Positions 48,983 to 57,502 of a DNA stretch of 64,000 nt are shown piece by piece; positions within the stretch are counted from its first letter, which is position 1, and every line of letters begins with the position of its first letter. The notes below the pieces were generated by a model, which did not search any database, had not been told where the DNA came from, and saw only the letters and a program-made list of their open reading frames with translations. Source of the stretch: JAENVU01 sp046598395 (lineage in GTDB: Bacteria; Actinomycetota; Acidimicrobiia; IMCC26256; JAENVU01). Position numbers and translations under genes: made by a program. The stretch spans positions 1-64,000 of the forward strand of contig JBKJIQ010000022.1 of assembly GCA_046598395.1 (NCBI GenBank), written 5' to 3'.

Positions 48983-50491
48983 TCACACGAGCACATTGAT
49001 GTCGTCCGCGGCGCGGATGGTGATTTCTCGGCCTTCCCAAGCCTGAGCGCACATATCAAGCATGGTCTCGGGGTTAGTCGAGTTGGCAAGGGCGCGGCGC
49101 CCGTCCGCGGTCAGGACGCTGATGATGGCGATGGTCGGAGTGGCATCGCGATCGAATGCCACCGACGTGGCCTCGACGATGCCCGCAGTATTCAAGACTC
49201 CGGCGGGCGTGCGGCTCGGCGTCGCGTCGACCTGGGCCTGGGTGATCGCGGGGTCAACGCGGCGGAAGCCCCGTGCCGCGGGAGTGGTGGAGTACAAGCC
49301 GACACTGTGTTTCGTGGCATACCAGCCGAGTGCGGTGACGAGGCCGACGGAGCCCGGATCCGTGCGGCACTCTTGCACCATCGCGGCGATGGAGTGCGTG
49401 ACGTAGTTATTGCCCGGCCCGCCGGCGAAGGCCAAGCCCCCAGTGACCGTGAGCGCCCGATCGTCTCCGTGCGCGGGGCCGGTCAGACCGATTGAGTCCA
49501 TCGCGAGCTGCACTGCAGCCGGAAAACAGGAGTAGAGATCGAACCGCGTGATGGCGTCGAGCGGGACGTCCGCCGCGCCCAGAACCGCTCGGGTCGCGAT
49601 GCCGATCGCGGTCGATTGCGCGAGGGAGTCACGCTCGGTCACAAAGTAGTGATCGTGCGCGTCCGCGCCTGCGAGCGGGAAGACCATGCGGTCCGACGGG
49701 ACGCCCGCCGCAACTGCGGCTTCATAGGAACACAGGATCAGGGCTGCGGCCTGGTCGACATCGAGGTTGGCGCACATGCGTTTGGTGTATGGGAAACACG
49801 CGATGCGGTTGTCGGGGGTCGGGACCCGGATCGCATCCGGCGCGTATCCCGCGGCCGACCACGCGTAGGGGTTGGTTGCCGCGACCTGCGCGAACCGTGA
49901 CCACAACTGCGCGACCGAGCGCTGATGTTCGTCGATCGACTGGCAGTGTGCGTGGCGCAAGGCAGTTTCGAAGAGTGGATAGACCTGGGTCGGGGCGAGT
50001 ACCCGATGCGCCATCTCGTACTGGCTGGTTCCCGGCCGGTCGTCGCCCCACCGCGTGGGACACTCCGGGCCGTCGGCCTTGGTCCATTCGAGCCACGCGT
50101 TCGGGTCGATGCGTCGGGCGCGGCGGCGGCTGTACATGCATTCGACGCCACCGAGCATCACAACGTCGCGCCGGCCCGACTGGATGTCGGCGGCCAAACG
50201 ATTCACGAGCATTTGAGGGCTGTTCCCGCCGGTCGTGGTGTGAACGGTGCTGCGTACGTCGATGCCGAGTCGGCGGGCCAGCAGCGCGCCGGGATCGGGG
50301 TAGCGCCAGGAGATGATCTCGGCGACCGCGATGGTGTCGATGGACAGACGATCGGATTGAGTGTCGGCGATCGCGGTGCGGGCCGCGGCTGCGAGCAAGT
50401 CCACCGGTTCGAGGCCGGCGCTGGGATCCGCGAGGTGTTGGGTGATTTGGCCGACGCCAACGATGACGGGAGTGCGGGGATCAATCGACAT
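48983..50491 (-). CDS. Thiolase-like protein (COG0183) lacking the usual active-site cysteine
   Basis: 502 residues. The N-terminal thiolase fold starts DPRTPVIVGVGQITQHLADP and has SIDTIAVAEIISWRYPDPG. Where thiolases carry the nucleophilic Cys, this protein has VHTTTGGNSPQMLVNRLAAD. The C-terminal half has TRFDLYSCFPAAVQLAMDSI, LTVTGGLAFAGGPGNNYVTH and VTALGWYATKHSVGLYST with the conserved His. This TGGNSPQ form marks a distinct acyl-CoA-binding branch, possibly non-condensing. ATG at 50491 is chosen; an Arg-rich in-frame extension is discarded. It converges on the nitroreductase gene with its stop immediately adjacent. Confidence 0.82.
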   Translation of the reverse strand: MSIDPRTPVIVGVGQITQHLADPSAGLEPVDLLAAAARTAIADTQSDRLSIDTIAVAEIISWRYPDPGALLARRLGIDVRSTVHTTTGGNSPQMLVNRLAADIQSGRRDVVMLGGVECMYSRRRARRIDPNAWLEWTKADGPECPTRWGDDRPGTSQYEMAHRVLAPTQVYPLFETALRHAHCQSIDEHQRSVAQLWSRFAQVAATNPYAWSAAGYAPDAIRVPTPDNRIACFPYTKRMCANLDVDQAAALILCSYEAAVAAGVPSDRMVFPLAGADAHDHYFVTERDSLAQSTAIGIATRAVLGAADVPLDAITRFDLYSCFPAAVQLAMDSIGLTGPAHGDDRALTVTGGLAFAGGPGNNYVTHSIAAMVQECRTDPGSVGLVTALGWYATKHSVGLYSTTPAARGFRRVDPAITQAQVDATPSRTPAGVLNTAGIVEATSVAFDRDATPTIAIISVLTADGRRALANSTNPETMLDMCAQAWEGREITIRAADDINVLV

Positions 50492-50502
50492 AAGGCCGGA
50501 CC

Positions 50503-51354
50503 CTAGAACGCGGGCGGCGGTTGACCCTCTTCCATGGGGTCGGGCACGTTGGGGTCGGGCACGTTGGGGTCGGGCACGTTGGGATCGGGCCACGTGGGAT
50601 CGGGCCACGTGGGATTACCCGGAACTGCACTGTCCGGGCAGATCGACCGGTAGGAACAGAACCGACAGATCGCGGCGTCGTTGACGCCGACGAAGCGGCC
50701 CGCGGGCCCGTCGGCCGCCGCCGCCTTGATGGTGGCCACGACGGTGCTGATCTCGGCTTCGATGGCAAGCAGATCATCGGCGTCGGGTTCGTACGGTGCT
50801 GGATCATCGTCGGCGCTCAAATACTCGTACCGGATCCGGATTTGGCGTCCACCGGCGATCGGCGCGGCGAGCCACGCTTGGAGGCGAGCGCGGCTATCGG
50901 AACCGAGGTCGCCATCGCGCAGGATGCCGGTCTTGTAATCGCGTACTTCCAGCACGGAGCCGCGCAACCACACGGCATCGAGGCGACCAACGCCGATCCA
51001 GGTGGGCGCGCCGCGCCGGAGCCGGACTACCGCCATCTCGTGGCCCAGTGCGGGACTCGGTGATGGGCAACGAGCGGTGTGGCGTTGGAGCATGGTGGCG
51101 ACGGCGCCGACGGGTTCGACGCCGTGAGCCTCCAAGACCTCGGTCACGATCTCGGGGTCGCGACAATCGCGATCGTCGTGGAGGAAGCGCAAGAGATCGT
51201 GCACGAGGTTGCCGGTGGTGGCGTTCGACCCTCGATCACTCGGTGGCAACCGCAAGAGGTTGCGATTGGCATACAGGCGCGGGCAACGCTCCCAATCGTC
51301 GAGCGCGCTCGGTGAGATGTTCAGGATGTCGGGGGCGACGCGGTTCTTGCTCAT
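50503..51354 (-). CDS. RecB/Cas4-like PD-(D/E)XK nuclease with Fe-S cysteines
   Basis: 283 residues. Residues ~13-35, ISPSALDDWERCPRLYANRN, hold the first cluster Cys (C24). The nuclease motifs follow: His in TGNLVHDLLRFLH, GVGRLDAVWLRGS, EVRDYKTG (D-x-K) and the QxxxA helix RARLQAWLAAP. The last three Cys are AAICRFCSYRSICPDS, the AddB/Cas4-type [4Fe-4S] arrangement. The tail is a five-copy Pro-Asp-Pro repeat. ATG at 51354 overlaps the upstream paralogue's stop by 4 bases. DNA-repair or recombination exonuclease roles are typical; no helicase or CRISPR genes are nearby. Confidence 0.85.
   Translation of the reverse strand: MSKNRVAPDILNISPSALDDWERCPRLYANRNLLRLPPSDRGSNATTGNLVHDLLRFLHDDRDCRDPEIVTEVLEAHGVEPVGAVATMLQRHTARCPSPSPALGHEMAVVRLRRGAPTWIGVGRLDAVWLRGSVLEVRDYKTGILRDGDLGSDSRARLQAWLAAPIAGGRQIRIRYEYLSADDDPAPYEPDADDLLAIEAEISTVVATIKAAAADGPAGRFVGVNDAAICRFCSYRSICPDSAVPGNPTWPDPTWPDPNVPDPNVPDPNVPDPMEEGQPPPAF
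50536..50610 (+). repeat. 15-bp tandem repeat, five copies, in the nuclease C-terminus
   Basis: Three identical copies of GGGGTCGGGCACGTT (50536-50580) adjoin two copies of GGGATCGGGCCACGT (50581-50610). On the minus strand they encode repeated Asn-Val-Pro-Asp-Pro and Thr-Trp-Pro-Asp-Pro. The units keep the reading frame, and identity among copies suggests recent expansion. Confidence 0.92.
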
Positions 51355-52067
51355 GTGAACGCTCGGCAGCCGGGGATGAAGGGGCACGTGCCGCACTCGG
51401 TACCCGCGAGGGGAGCGGAGGAATCCATGTGCGACCGGATAAGGGCCAGTTGGTCGACCATCCAGAGTCGGGAGGCCTCGAAGAGCGCGGGTCCATCGGC
51501 GTCGGCTTCCACCGACCAACCGCCGTGGAGATCGGCGCGCACCACTCGCAACGCTCCGGCACGCGACCACCGCGGTCGCCGGAGGATCGCGAAGCGCACC
51601 GAGATCGACTCGAGGATCTCTTCGGTGCTGCGGTCGCCGATCGAGAGCATCCGCAACTCGCGCACACCATGAGGGTCGACGACCGCGAGACCTGCTCCTC
51701 CCACCAGGCGGATGCCCGTCCGTGATGCCTCGGTCTCCATCGCGTCGGTTGCGAGATCATCGACCCGCGCCGGACGATCACCGAACAGTGCGACGTACCA
51801 CCGTGCCGCGAGGTCGTAGACCGCGCGTTCCTCCACGCTGAGGTCGGACGTCTCGGGATGAAAGTGTTCCGCACGGGCCGCGGTCAGGGAGGTGTGGGCG
51901 AGTCGGGCATCTTCTTCCACCTGGCTCCGAACCCGATATCGACGGTTCGCGCCACCCATGGCGGGATTGCCAGAATGCTCCCGGTACACGCGTCGGGGGC
52001 AGCCCGTTCCGGCCCGAGCGAGCAGTCGCACGGTGAGGCGGGGCAGGTCCTCAGAATCGCGGGTCAT
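51351..52067 (-). CDS. Fe-S PD-(D/E)XK paralogue with apparently dead active site
   Basis: 238 residues. It parallels the downstream nuclease: a first Cys at residue 23 (AGTGCPRRVYREHSGN) and last three Cys in TECGTCPFIPGCRAFT, again C-x2-C-x5-C. The nuclease motif block aligns (VGGAGLAVVDPHGVRELRML), but the catalytic Asp of GxxxxD, the Asp of DYK and the Lys are all replaced (Leu, Met, Ser). It probably binds an iron-sulfur cluster and DNA or a partner without cutting. ATG at 52067 is the likely start. It overlaps the active paralogue by 4 bases, suggesting a heterodimer. Confidence 0.78.
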   Translation of the reverse strand: MTRDSEDLPRLTVRLLARAGTGCPRRVYREHSGNPAMGGANRRYRVRSQVEEDARLAHTSLTAARAEHFHPETSDLSVEERAVYDLAARWYVALFGDRPARVDDLATDAMETEASRTGIRLVGGAGLAVVDPHGVRELRMLSIGDRSTEEILESISVRFAILRRPRWSRAGALRVVRADLHGGWSVEADADGPALFEASRLWMVDQLALIRSHMDSSAPLAGTECGTCPFIPGCRAFT

Positions 52068-52170
52068 GACCGCCGACGGTAGCGGTGACCCCTGACCAAC
52101 TCGTGCCCGAGCACCACCTTGGGCAAGCGAACCGCTCAGGTCAATCCCGGGGTGCACCGAAAAACGAAGG

Positions 52171-54012
52171 GTGGACTCCTACGATCGGGGCGTGACACTC
52201 CCGGGGCCAACGTCGCAGCCCGCGCGGCGTCAAGCGCTCGGTGGAGGCCATCGCGGTCGTCCGGGCCACGGTCGGCGGCTGCCGATCATCGCCGGGATCC
52301 TCACGGTGCTGCTCGGCTGGACCGCGTTCGCAGCCTATGAACTGGTGCAGGCCAGGGACCACGCGCAGTTGGGACTGGATCAGCTTCGGCGCGCCCAACG
52401 CCAGTTGGATCCGGCCGAGTTGATCCGCGGGAAGGGTCTACCGGCGATGCGCGCGGCTCGCAGCGAGTTCGATCGTGCGGCGGACGCGTCGGGCTCGGTT
52501 TTCCTTGCGCCGTTCACGGTGCTGCCGTTCGTCGGCCGTCAGGTGCAATCGGTGCAGGCCCTCACCCGCGGCGCGTCGACGGTGGTCCACGTTGGCGTGC
52601 GAGCGATGGAACAATCGACCAAGGAGCTCGACGCGAAGACTGCCAATGGCCCCGAACGGGTGGCGCTGCTCGAACGGCTCGGTCGGATTGGTCGTGACGC
52701 GTCCACCGACCTGCACGGCGTCGGGCTCGGGCCGGGTCAAGCGCTCGTGGGTCCGCTCGCCGATGCCCGTAGCAAGTTCGCTCGCCAACTCCACAAGGCC
52801 CAACGGACGATGCACGATGTCGACCTCGCGTCGACCGGCGTCGCCGAAATGGCCAAAGGCCCCACGAAGTATCTCCTCCTTGCGGCGAATAACGGCGAGA
52901 TGCGGGCCGGGTCGGGAATGCTGCTCTCGGCGGGCGTACTGACCGTCGATCAGGGCCGGTTCACGCTCGGTCAAATGGTGTCGGTCACCGACCTGAACTT
53001 GCCGCCGGGCGCGGTCCCGCTCGACGGTGACTATGGAGCGCGGTGGGGGTGGCTGGATCCCACCCAAGAGTGGCGCTACCTGGCAATGTCGCCGCAGTTC
53101 AACATCACCGGGAGTCTTGCCGCCCAGATGTGGAAGGCCAAGACGGGAGAGGACGTTGACGGCGTTCTCGCGCTCGACCCGATCGCACTTCGCGCCTTGG
53201 TCAAGGTCTCCGGTCCGGTCGATGTTGGCGGTATTCAGATCGACCAAAGCAACGTGGTGAAGGAAATTCTGCTCCAACAGTATGTGGACTTTCCCGCGTC
53301 GGTTGCCGGATCTGAGTCCGACCTCCCCTTGAACGCCCAACGCCGAGAACGAAACGGTGTGATTGCCCGGGCCATCGTTGACCAGCTCGATCGGGTCGGA
53401 TGGAATATTGCCGACCTCGTCGATGACCTTCGCGGCGCAGCCCGTGGGCGCCACGTGTTGTTCTGGTCGTCGAAGTCGACCCAGCAACGGGCGTGGCGAG
53501 CGGCCGGCGTTTCCGGGGTTCTGCCCCGTGATGCCTTGATGGTCGCGGTGCAGAACCGGGCGGGGAACAAGTTGGATCAGTTCTTGCCGGTCGCGACCGC
53601 GATCGAACATCACCGGGTTGCCGGTGGCAGCCAGGTCACGGCCACGATCGGCATTGCCAACCTCACTCCGGTCTCGGGCCTCAACCGGTATGTGGAGGGC
53701 CCCTTCGACGAGACATTTGCAGCGGGTGAATACCGCGGAATTCTTGCCGTCAATATCCCGGGCTACGCCAGCGGTATCCACCTCGACGGTGGTGAACAGA
53801 CGGTCGCGGCTGGACCCGATGGCTCGACGCGTGTTGTGGGCGTCACGATCCGGCTACTTCGCGGCACCGCCGCTACCTACACGCTGCGTTTCACGCTGCC
53901 CCAGGGATATGAACACCTCGATGTGATTCCTTCCGCTCGCTATCCGGCGATCAAGTACACCGCGGGAACTCAGCACTGGGACGACGACGCACCGCGCACC
54001 CTCGACTGGTAG
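52171..54012 (+). CDS. DUF4012 envelope protein
   Basis: 613 residues. An Arg/Gly-rich N-terminus precedes one membrane helix (PIIAGILTVLLGWTAFAAYE). A helical region follows to ~225, then the DUF4012 domain: KYLLLAANNGEMRAGSGMLL, SAGVLTVDQGRFTLGQMVSV, DGVLALDPIALRALVKVSGP. The family is linked to exopolysaccharide clusters and related to LytR-like proteins in context, but its biochemistry is not known. GTG at 52171 or 52192 could be the start. It leads the cell-surface region that fills the rest of the window. Confidence 0.83.
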   Translation: MDSYDRGVTLPGPTSQPARRQALGGGHRGRPGHGRRLPIIAGILTVLLGWTAFAAYELVQARDHAQLGLDQLRRAQRQLDPAELIRGKGLPAMRAARSEFDRAADASGSVFLAPFTVLPFVGRQVQSVQALTRGASTVVHVGVRAMEQSTKELDAKTANGPERVALLERLGRIGRDASTDLHGVGLGPGQALVGPLADARSKFARQLHKAQRTMHDVDLASTGVAEMAKGPTKYLLLAANNGEMRAGSGMLLSAGVLTVDQGRFTLGQMVSVTDLNLPPGAVPLDGDYGARWGWLDPTQEWRYLAMSPQFNITGSLAAQMWKAKTGEDVDGVLALDPIALRALVKVSGPVDVGGIQIDQSNVVKEILLQQYVDFPASVAGSESDLPLNAQRRERNGVIARAIVDQLDRVGWNIADLVDDLRGAARGRHVLFWSSKSTQQRAWRAAGVSGVLPRDALMVAVQNRAGNKLDQFLPVATAIEHHRVAGGSQVTATIGIANLTPVSGLNRYVEGPFDETFAAGEYRGILAVNIPGYASGIHLDGGEQTVAAGPDGSTRVVGVTIRLLRGTAATYTLRFTLPQGYEHLDVIPSARYPAIKYTAGTQHWDDDAPRTLDW

Positions 54013-54086
54013 GCCGTTCGGGTCAACGTGCGAAGAAAACGGTGCCAATGACCTATCAAGGTGCCCGGTTTATGGCGCTTTAAGGC

Positions 54087-54115
54087 TTGCATACCCTGTG
54101 GACACCCTGTACAGT
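54087..54115 (+). promoter_or_regulatory. Predicted sigma-70 promoter of the LPITG protein gene
   Basis: TTGCAT at 54087-54092 and TACAGT at 54110-54115 are separated by 17 bp. A start near 54122 would leave an ~80-base leader ending in a strong GGAGGT ribosome site before GTG 54203. Confidence 0.5.
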
Positions 54116-54202
54116 TCCCGCACAACCCCTCGCACTTTGGGGCGGGGTTTCAAGGAAAATCACCCGAATCGAACGCCGATCGGGATGGCGTGGAGGTCAA
54201 TT

Positions 54203-54496
54203 GTGAGTACGCAGGGGAAGTTCGCCGGACGGGCGCTTCGAGTTCTGGCGGTCAGTGGTATCGCCCTTTTTGCGGTGGCTCCCACGGCAGCTTTCGCGGC
54301 ACCGTACCCCGGCGGCGATGATCCGCCGACCGTGGTTGACCCGGGAACCCAGGTCAAGCCGGCGACGGCGACCAAGTCGTCAACGCTGCCGATCACGGGT
54401 GGCGACGCGATGGGTCTTGCGGTGATCGGCGTTGGTGCGGTGGCTGCGGGTGCGGTCTTCGTGCGCCAGTCACGCCGTCGGGCCGTCACCGCCTGA
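54203..54496 (+). CDS. Small LPITG-anchored surface protein
   Basis: 97 residues. A signal peptide (GRALRVLAVSGIALFAVAPT, cleavage near AFAAPYPGG) is followed by a short Pro/Asp/Thr-rich mature part of about 30 residues. A sortase sorting signal closes it: TLPITGG, the hydrophobic stretch LAVIGVGAVAAGAVFV, and the basic tail RQSRRRAV. GTG at 54203 is set by GGAGGT 6 bases upstream; the longer open frame lacks such support. It would be displayed on the cell wall by a sortase. Two hairpins follow the stop. Confidence 0.82.
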   Translation: MSTQGKFAGRALRVLAVSGIALFAVAPTAAFAAPYPGGDDPPTVVDPGTQVKPATATKSSTLPITGGDAMGLAVIGVGAVAAGAVFVRQSRRRAVTA

Positions 54497-54518
54497 CCCC
54501 CATGGTCGAACTGACGAA

Positions 54519-54551
54519 GAGGGCGCGGCCGGCCTTGCTGGCCGCGTCCTC
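54519..54551 (+). terminator. Strong GC-rich hairpin after the LPITG gene
   Basis: A 12-bp stem, GAGGGCGCGGCC (54519-54530) with GGCCGCGTCCTC (54540-54551), has one G-T pair and a 9-base loop. It lies 22 bases after the stop. A second perfect 8-bp hairpin (CTGACCTC 54556-54563, GAGGTCAG 54571-54578) follows just before the sugar transferase start. No U-run is present, but tandem hairpins suggest termination. Confidence 0.6.
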
Positions 54552-54586
54552 GCGTCTGACCTCGGGTCCTGAGGTCAGGTCGAGCC

Positions 54587-55279
54587 ATGATCGTGCCGAG
54601 TGAACGAACTATGAGTACCGACCCGCAATTTCGGCGGCCGCCGTCCGAGGGGTTCGCTCACCTCACGTTTGTGGCCGAACCGCGCGGGGCCTATGTCCGA
54701 GTGATCAAGCCCATCCTTGACCGAGTCCTGGGCGGGGTACTGCTGGTCGCGGCGGCACCATTGCTTGCCCTGGTGGGGTTGGTCGTGCGCGCGAAGATCG
54801 GTTCGCCGGTGATCTTTCGCCAGGCGCGCTGCGGACGTGACGGTGAACCCTTTGATGTGTTGAAGTTCCGCACGATGCGCGCGGATCGACGCGCCGCAAG
54901 TCGTCCGGTACCCGACGATCGCCGAATCACCCACAAGAGCGACGAAGACCCGCGCCATACCGACCTCGGCCGCCAACTGAGGAAATGGAGTCTCGACGAG
55001 TTGCCCCAGCTCTGGAACGTGGCGCGGGGCGATATGAGCCTCGTGGGACCGCGCCCGGAACTCGTGGAGATTGTTGAGCGTTACGAGCCATGGCAACGCC
55101 AGCGCCATCTAGTTCGCCCCGGACTCACCGGGTTGTGGCAGATCTCTCGTCGCGGTGAAGGGCTCATGCACTTGTACACCGATATCGATCTGGAATACGT
55201 GTCCACCGTGAGCCTACGCACCGACGTGTTGATCTTGCTGCGCACGATCCCCGCCGCGCTCGGTCGATCGGGTTCCTGA
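54587..55279 (+). CDS. Undecaprenyl-phosphate sugar-1-phosphate transferase (bacterial sugar transferase)
   Basis: 230 residues. It has one membrane helix (ILDRVLGGVLLVAAAPLLAL) followed by the conserved catalytic domain: GSPVIFRQARCGRDGEPFDV, LKFRTMRADRRAASR, LRKWSLDELPQLWNVARGDM, SLVGPRPELVEIVERYEPWQ and RHLVRPGLTGLWQISRRGE. It starts repeat-unit synthesis for exopolysaccharide or glycan by loading a sugar phosphate on undecaprenyl phosphate. It is of the short, single-helix WcaJ/PglC-like kind. ATG at 54587 or 54611 may be used. The following genes run on the opposite strand. Confidence 0.93.
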   Translation: MIVPSERTMSTDPQFRRPPSEGFAHLTFVAEPRGAYVRVIKPILDRVLGGVLLVAAAPLLALVGLVVRAKIGSPVIFRQARCGRDGEPFDVLKFRTMRADRRAASRPVPDDRRITHKSDEDPRHTDLGRQLRKWSLDELPQLWNVARGDMSLVGPRPELVEIVERYEPWQRQRHLVRPGLTGLWQISRRGEGLMHLYTDIDLEYVSTVSLRTDVLILLRTIPAALGRSGS

Positions 55280-55295
55280 AGTCCGGCGTGCGTCG

Positions 55296-56600
55296 TCAGG
55301 CGTCGCTCCCCGTGGGCGGCGTGCGGGCGATGAGCGCGTATTCCTGGGGCCCAAATAACACGTCGTTGAGGCGTGCCAGCGCGGTGTTGATCTCGGCGAT
55401 CCAAGGTGGCGAATCCGGACCTGCGGTCAGTGGCGCGAGTCGGTAGTCGTCGGCGGGCGAGTAGAAGCGCAGTTCTACGTCACGGAATCCGGCACGTTCG
55501 GCGAGGAAGGTCATCAGCGACGGGTGCAGCGGCCACACATGGGTGGGGTCGAGAATGTAGGAGTTCCCGAGCACGATGAGCGACATCGGGTTCGGCGTCT
55601 CGGCGATAAAGATGCCGCCGGGTCGAAGCCGGGTAGCGGCCAGTTCGAAGAGTTCGACGAGTACGGCCAGCGGGAGATGTTCCGCAACATGCACCGAGAT
55701 CACCGCGCCGAGCGTGTTCGCCCCGACGCCGCGTAGATACTCGAGTCCATCACCGAGGTGGACGGCGCGTCCGTGTCCCTGCGCTTCGGCAACCATCCCG
55801 ACATCAGGGTCGATGCCCGCGGCCTCAATACCGCGGCTCGCGAGAACGTCGACCAGTTCGCCGCGCCCACATCCGAAGTCGAGCACTGGCTGATGCTCCG
55901 ACAAGAGTGGCGCGTATCGGTCGGCCAGCGTTTCGAGCACCGCCGTTGAATCTCCGCGAAAGCGGCGTTCGAACCCCACGTAATCGAACCCGCCGGTGGA
56001 GGTAAGGGCTGGCGCCGCCGCGATCGATCCGGACTCCGAGCGAGTTGGGCCAAGGGCGCTCAATGCGCGCACTTGGCGATCCAACGCGTTCACTTGTTCC
56101 CGAAGCTCCGCGAAGCGCGCCGGGACCCCGGGGACACCGGCCGCCGGTGCGATTGCTTGGCCGAGTCCATCGAGACTGGCTCGGAACGCGCCCAGCTGCG
56201 CCTTCATCAGCTCACTGTTGATCTCCAGCGCGTCGAGTCGTCGCGATGCCGCGCCCGCGCCGAAAGCATTGACGCCATCAAGCGCGCGCATGAGCGCGCC
56301 GCGCTCGGCCCGCAGCAGTTCGACTGCGGCCGCGAGTTCGTCGTACTCCGAGCGCAGGGTGTGGCGGAGTCGCCCGGCGACGAGGTTGGCCAGCCGTTCG
56401 AGGGCAGGATCGGTGATCGGACGGGCGGCAACTCGGGCCCGATGCTTGATCAACGCGCGTCGTCCAGGAGCTACCGGCGGAGGACTCACGGGCAGTTCTG
56501 GAACCTCGGGCCCGTCGCGTTGCGCGGGTCCGGCTCCACCGGGTCCGGTCAACCCGACCAGGCGCGCCTGTTCCTGAGGACTCAGATCAGGGTGGCTCAT
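55296..56600 (-). CDS. SAM-dependent methyltransferase with N-terminal coiled coil
   Basis: 434 residues. The first ~180 are Pro-rich then helical, with heptad-like stretches (LRSEYDELAAAVELLRAERG, INSELMKAQLGAFRASLDGL). A class I methyltransferase domain follows at ~225-380: VLDFGCGRGELVDVLASRG, AAGIDPDVGMVAEAQGHGRA, VISVHVAEHLPLAVLVELFE, RLRPGGIFIAETPNP. Such proteins often cap or modify the glycan chain in ABC-transporter polysaccharide clusters. Its start overlaps the previous glycosyltransferase gene by 4 bases. It is the distal gene of a three-gene minus-strand operon. Confidence 0.85.
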   Translation of the reverse strand: MSHPDLSPQEQARLVGLTGPGGAGPAQRDGPEVPELPVSPPPVAPGRRALIKHRARVAARPITDPALERLANLVAGRLRHTLRSEYDELAAAVELLRAERGALMRALDGVNAFGAGAASRRLDALEINSELMKAQLGAFRASLDGLGQAIAPAAGVPGVPARFAELREQVNALDRQVRALSALGPTRSESGSIAAAPALTSTGGFDYVGFERRFRGDSTAVLETLADRYAPLLSEHQPVLDFGCGRGELVDVLASRGIEAAGIDPDVGMVAEAQGHGRAVHLGDGLEYLRGVGANTLGAVISVHVAEHLPLAVLVELFELAATRLRPGGIFIAETPNPMSLIVLGNSYILDPTHVWPLHPSLMTFLAERAGFRDVELRFYSPADDYRLAPLTAGPDSPPWIAEINTALARLNDVLFGPQEYALIARTPPTGSDA

Positions 56601-57502
56601 CGACGTCTCCCAGTGAGTTCGACCCAGTCGGCGGGACCGGCAATGGCTGCGGCGCGGCGGAGTGCGCGCAGCGCGACGGGCGAACTGTCGGGAGTACCGA
56701 GGGCCGCGAGTTCGGCGTCAAGGTTCGCGAGCGGCGCCGTAGGGAACGCGGCCGGTCCGATGCCGAGGCGATCGAGGAGTTCGACGGCAACGGCTTCCAG
56801 ATCGTGGTGTTCTTCAACCAGCATTCGGCCACCCCAACCTACAGCGGCCGCTCGGGGACCGTCGGCGGCGAGTGCAACGGCGAGATCGTTGGACTCCGTC
56901 GGTGGCGAGACGATGAGGTGGATGTTGTTGGTCGCGCCGATACGAGCGCAGGATGGTGCGTCGGTGATCACCGGCGTGCCGAGCGCGAGCGCAGTCAGGA
57001 GCCACGGTCCGCGTACGATCGCGGCGGAACAGGTTGCTAACGCCGCGGGCACGGCGGCATCGTCGAGTGGCCACGGGCGGGGGACACCGAGGCGCACGAT
57101 CATCGGATCGGGCAGCTGAAGCCCGGCCCGCCAACGTGATCGCACAAACGGCGAGATGTTCGGGTGTTGAGATGGACGCACGAAGTCGCGCGGAAAGACC
57201 ACGGCCCGATCAGGGAATGCGACCGCGCTGTCAGGGTCCCGCACGATGAGGACGTCGGCGTGTTCAAGGACGACCTCGGGAATGCGGGCCGTGGATTCAA
57301 CGAGCACGGCGACAAGTGCCGGGCCCAGTAAGGCGTCGGTGAGTCCGACCGCCGCGGGGTCGGCGGCAAGGTATGCATCGGGAGCGGCGATCGAAGGGTC
57401 GTCGGCAGCGGGGACGCACCACCTGCGCATCGAGACCACGAGCGGCGCGAGCGGGGTCGGGTCTGCCGGGCTCGTCAGGAGGCCCAAGAGCGGGAGCGTC
57501 AC
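56597..57502 (-). CDS. Probable glycosyltransferase, unassigned family
   Basis: 301 residues. No signature motif is firm, but the C-terminal part resembles the donor-binding half of a GT-B enzyme (GPWLLTALALGTPVITDAPS, IGATNNIHLIVSPPTESNDL), and there is a NISPFVRSRWRAGLQ motif midway. GTG at 57502 gives VTLPLLGLLTSPADP and a 4-base overlap with the upstream glycosyltransferase. The stop overlaps the methyltransferase start. Context, rather than sequence, suggests a role in polysaccharide assembly. Confidence 0.65.
   Translation of the reverse strand: MTLPLLGLLTSPADPTPLAPLVVSMRRWCVPAADDPSIAAPDAYLAADPAAVGLTDALLGPALVAVLVESTARIPEVVLEHADVLIVRDPDSAVAFPDRAVVFPRDFVRPSQHPNISPFVRSRWRAGLQLPDPMIVRLGVPRPWPLDDAAVPAALATCSAAIVRGPWLLTALALGTPVITDAPSCARIGATNNIHLIVSPPTESNDLAVALAADGPRAAAVGWGGRMLVEEHHDLEAVAVELLDRLGIGPAAFPTAPLANLDAELAALGTPDSSPVALRALRRAAAIAGPADWVELTGRRR

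Noticed and set aside
50536..50610. Second repeat array resembling a CRISPR or minisatellite outside genes
   Set aside because: It lies inside the nuclease coding frame and has no unique spacers.
50503..52067. Assignment of the nuclease pair as Cas4 of a CRISPR system
   Set aside because: The cysteine layout is Cas4-like, but no repeats or cas1/cas2 occur in the window; the same layout is found in RecB/AddB-type proteins.
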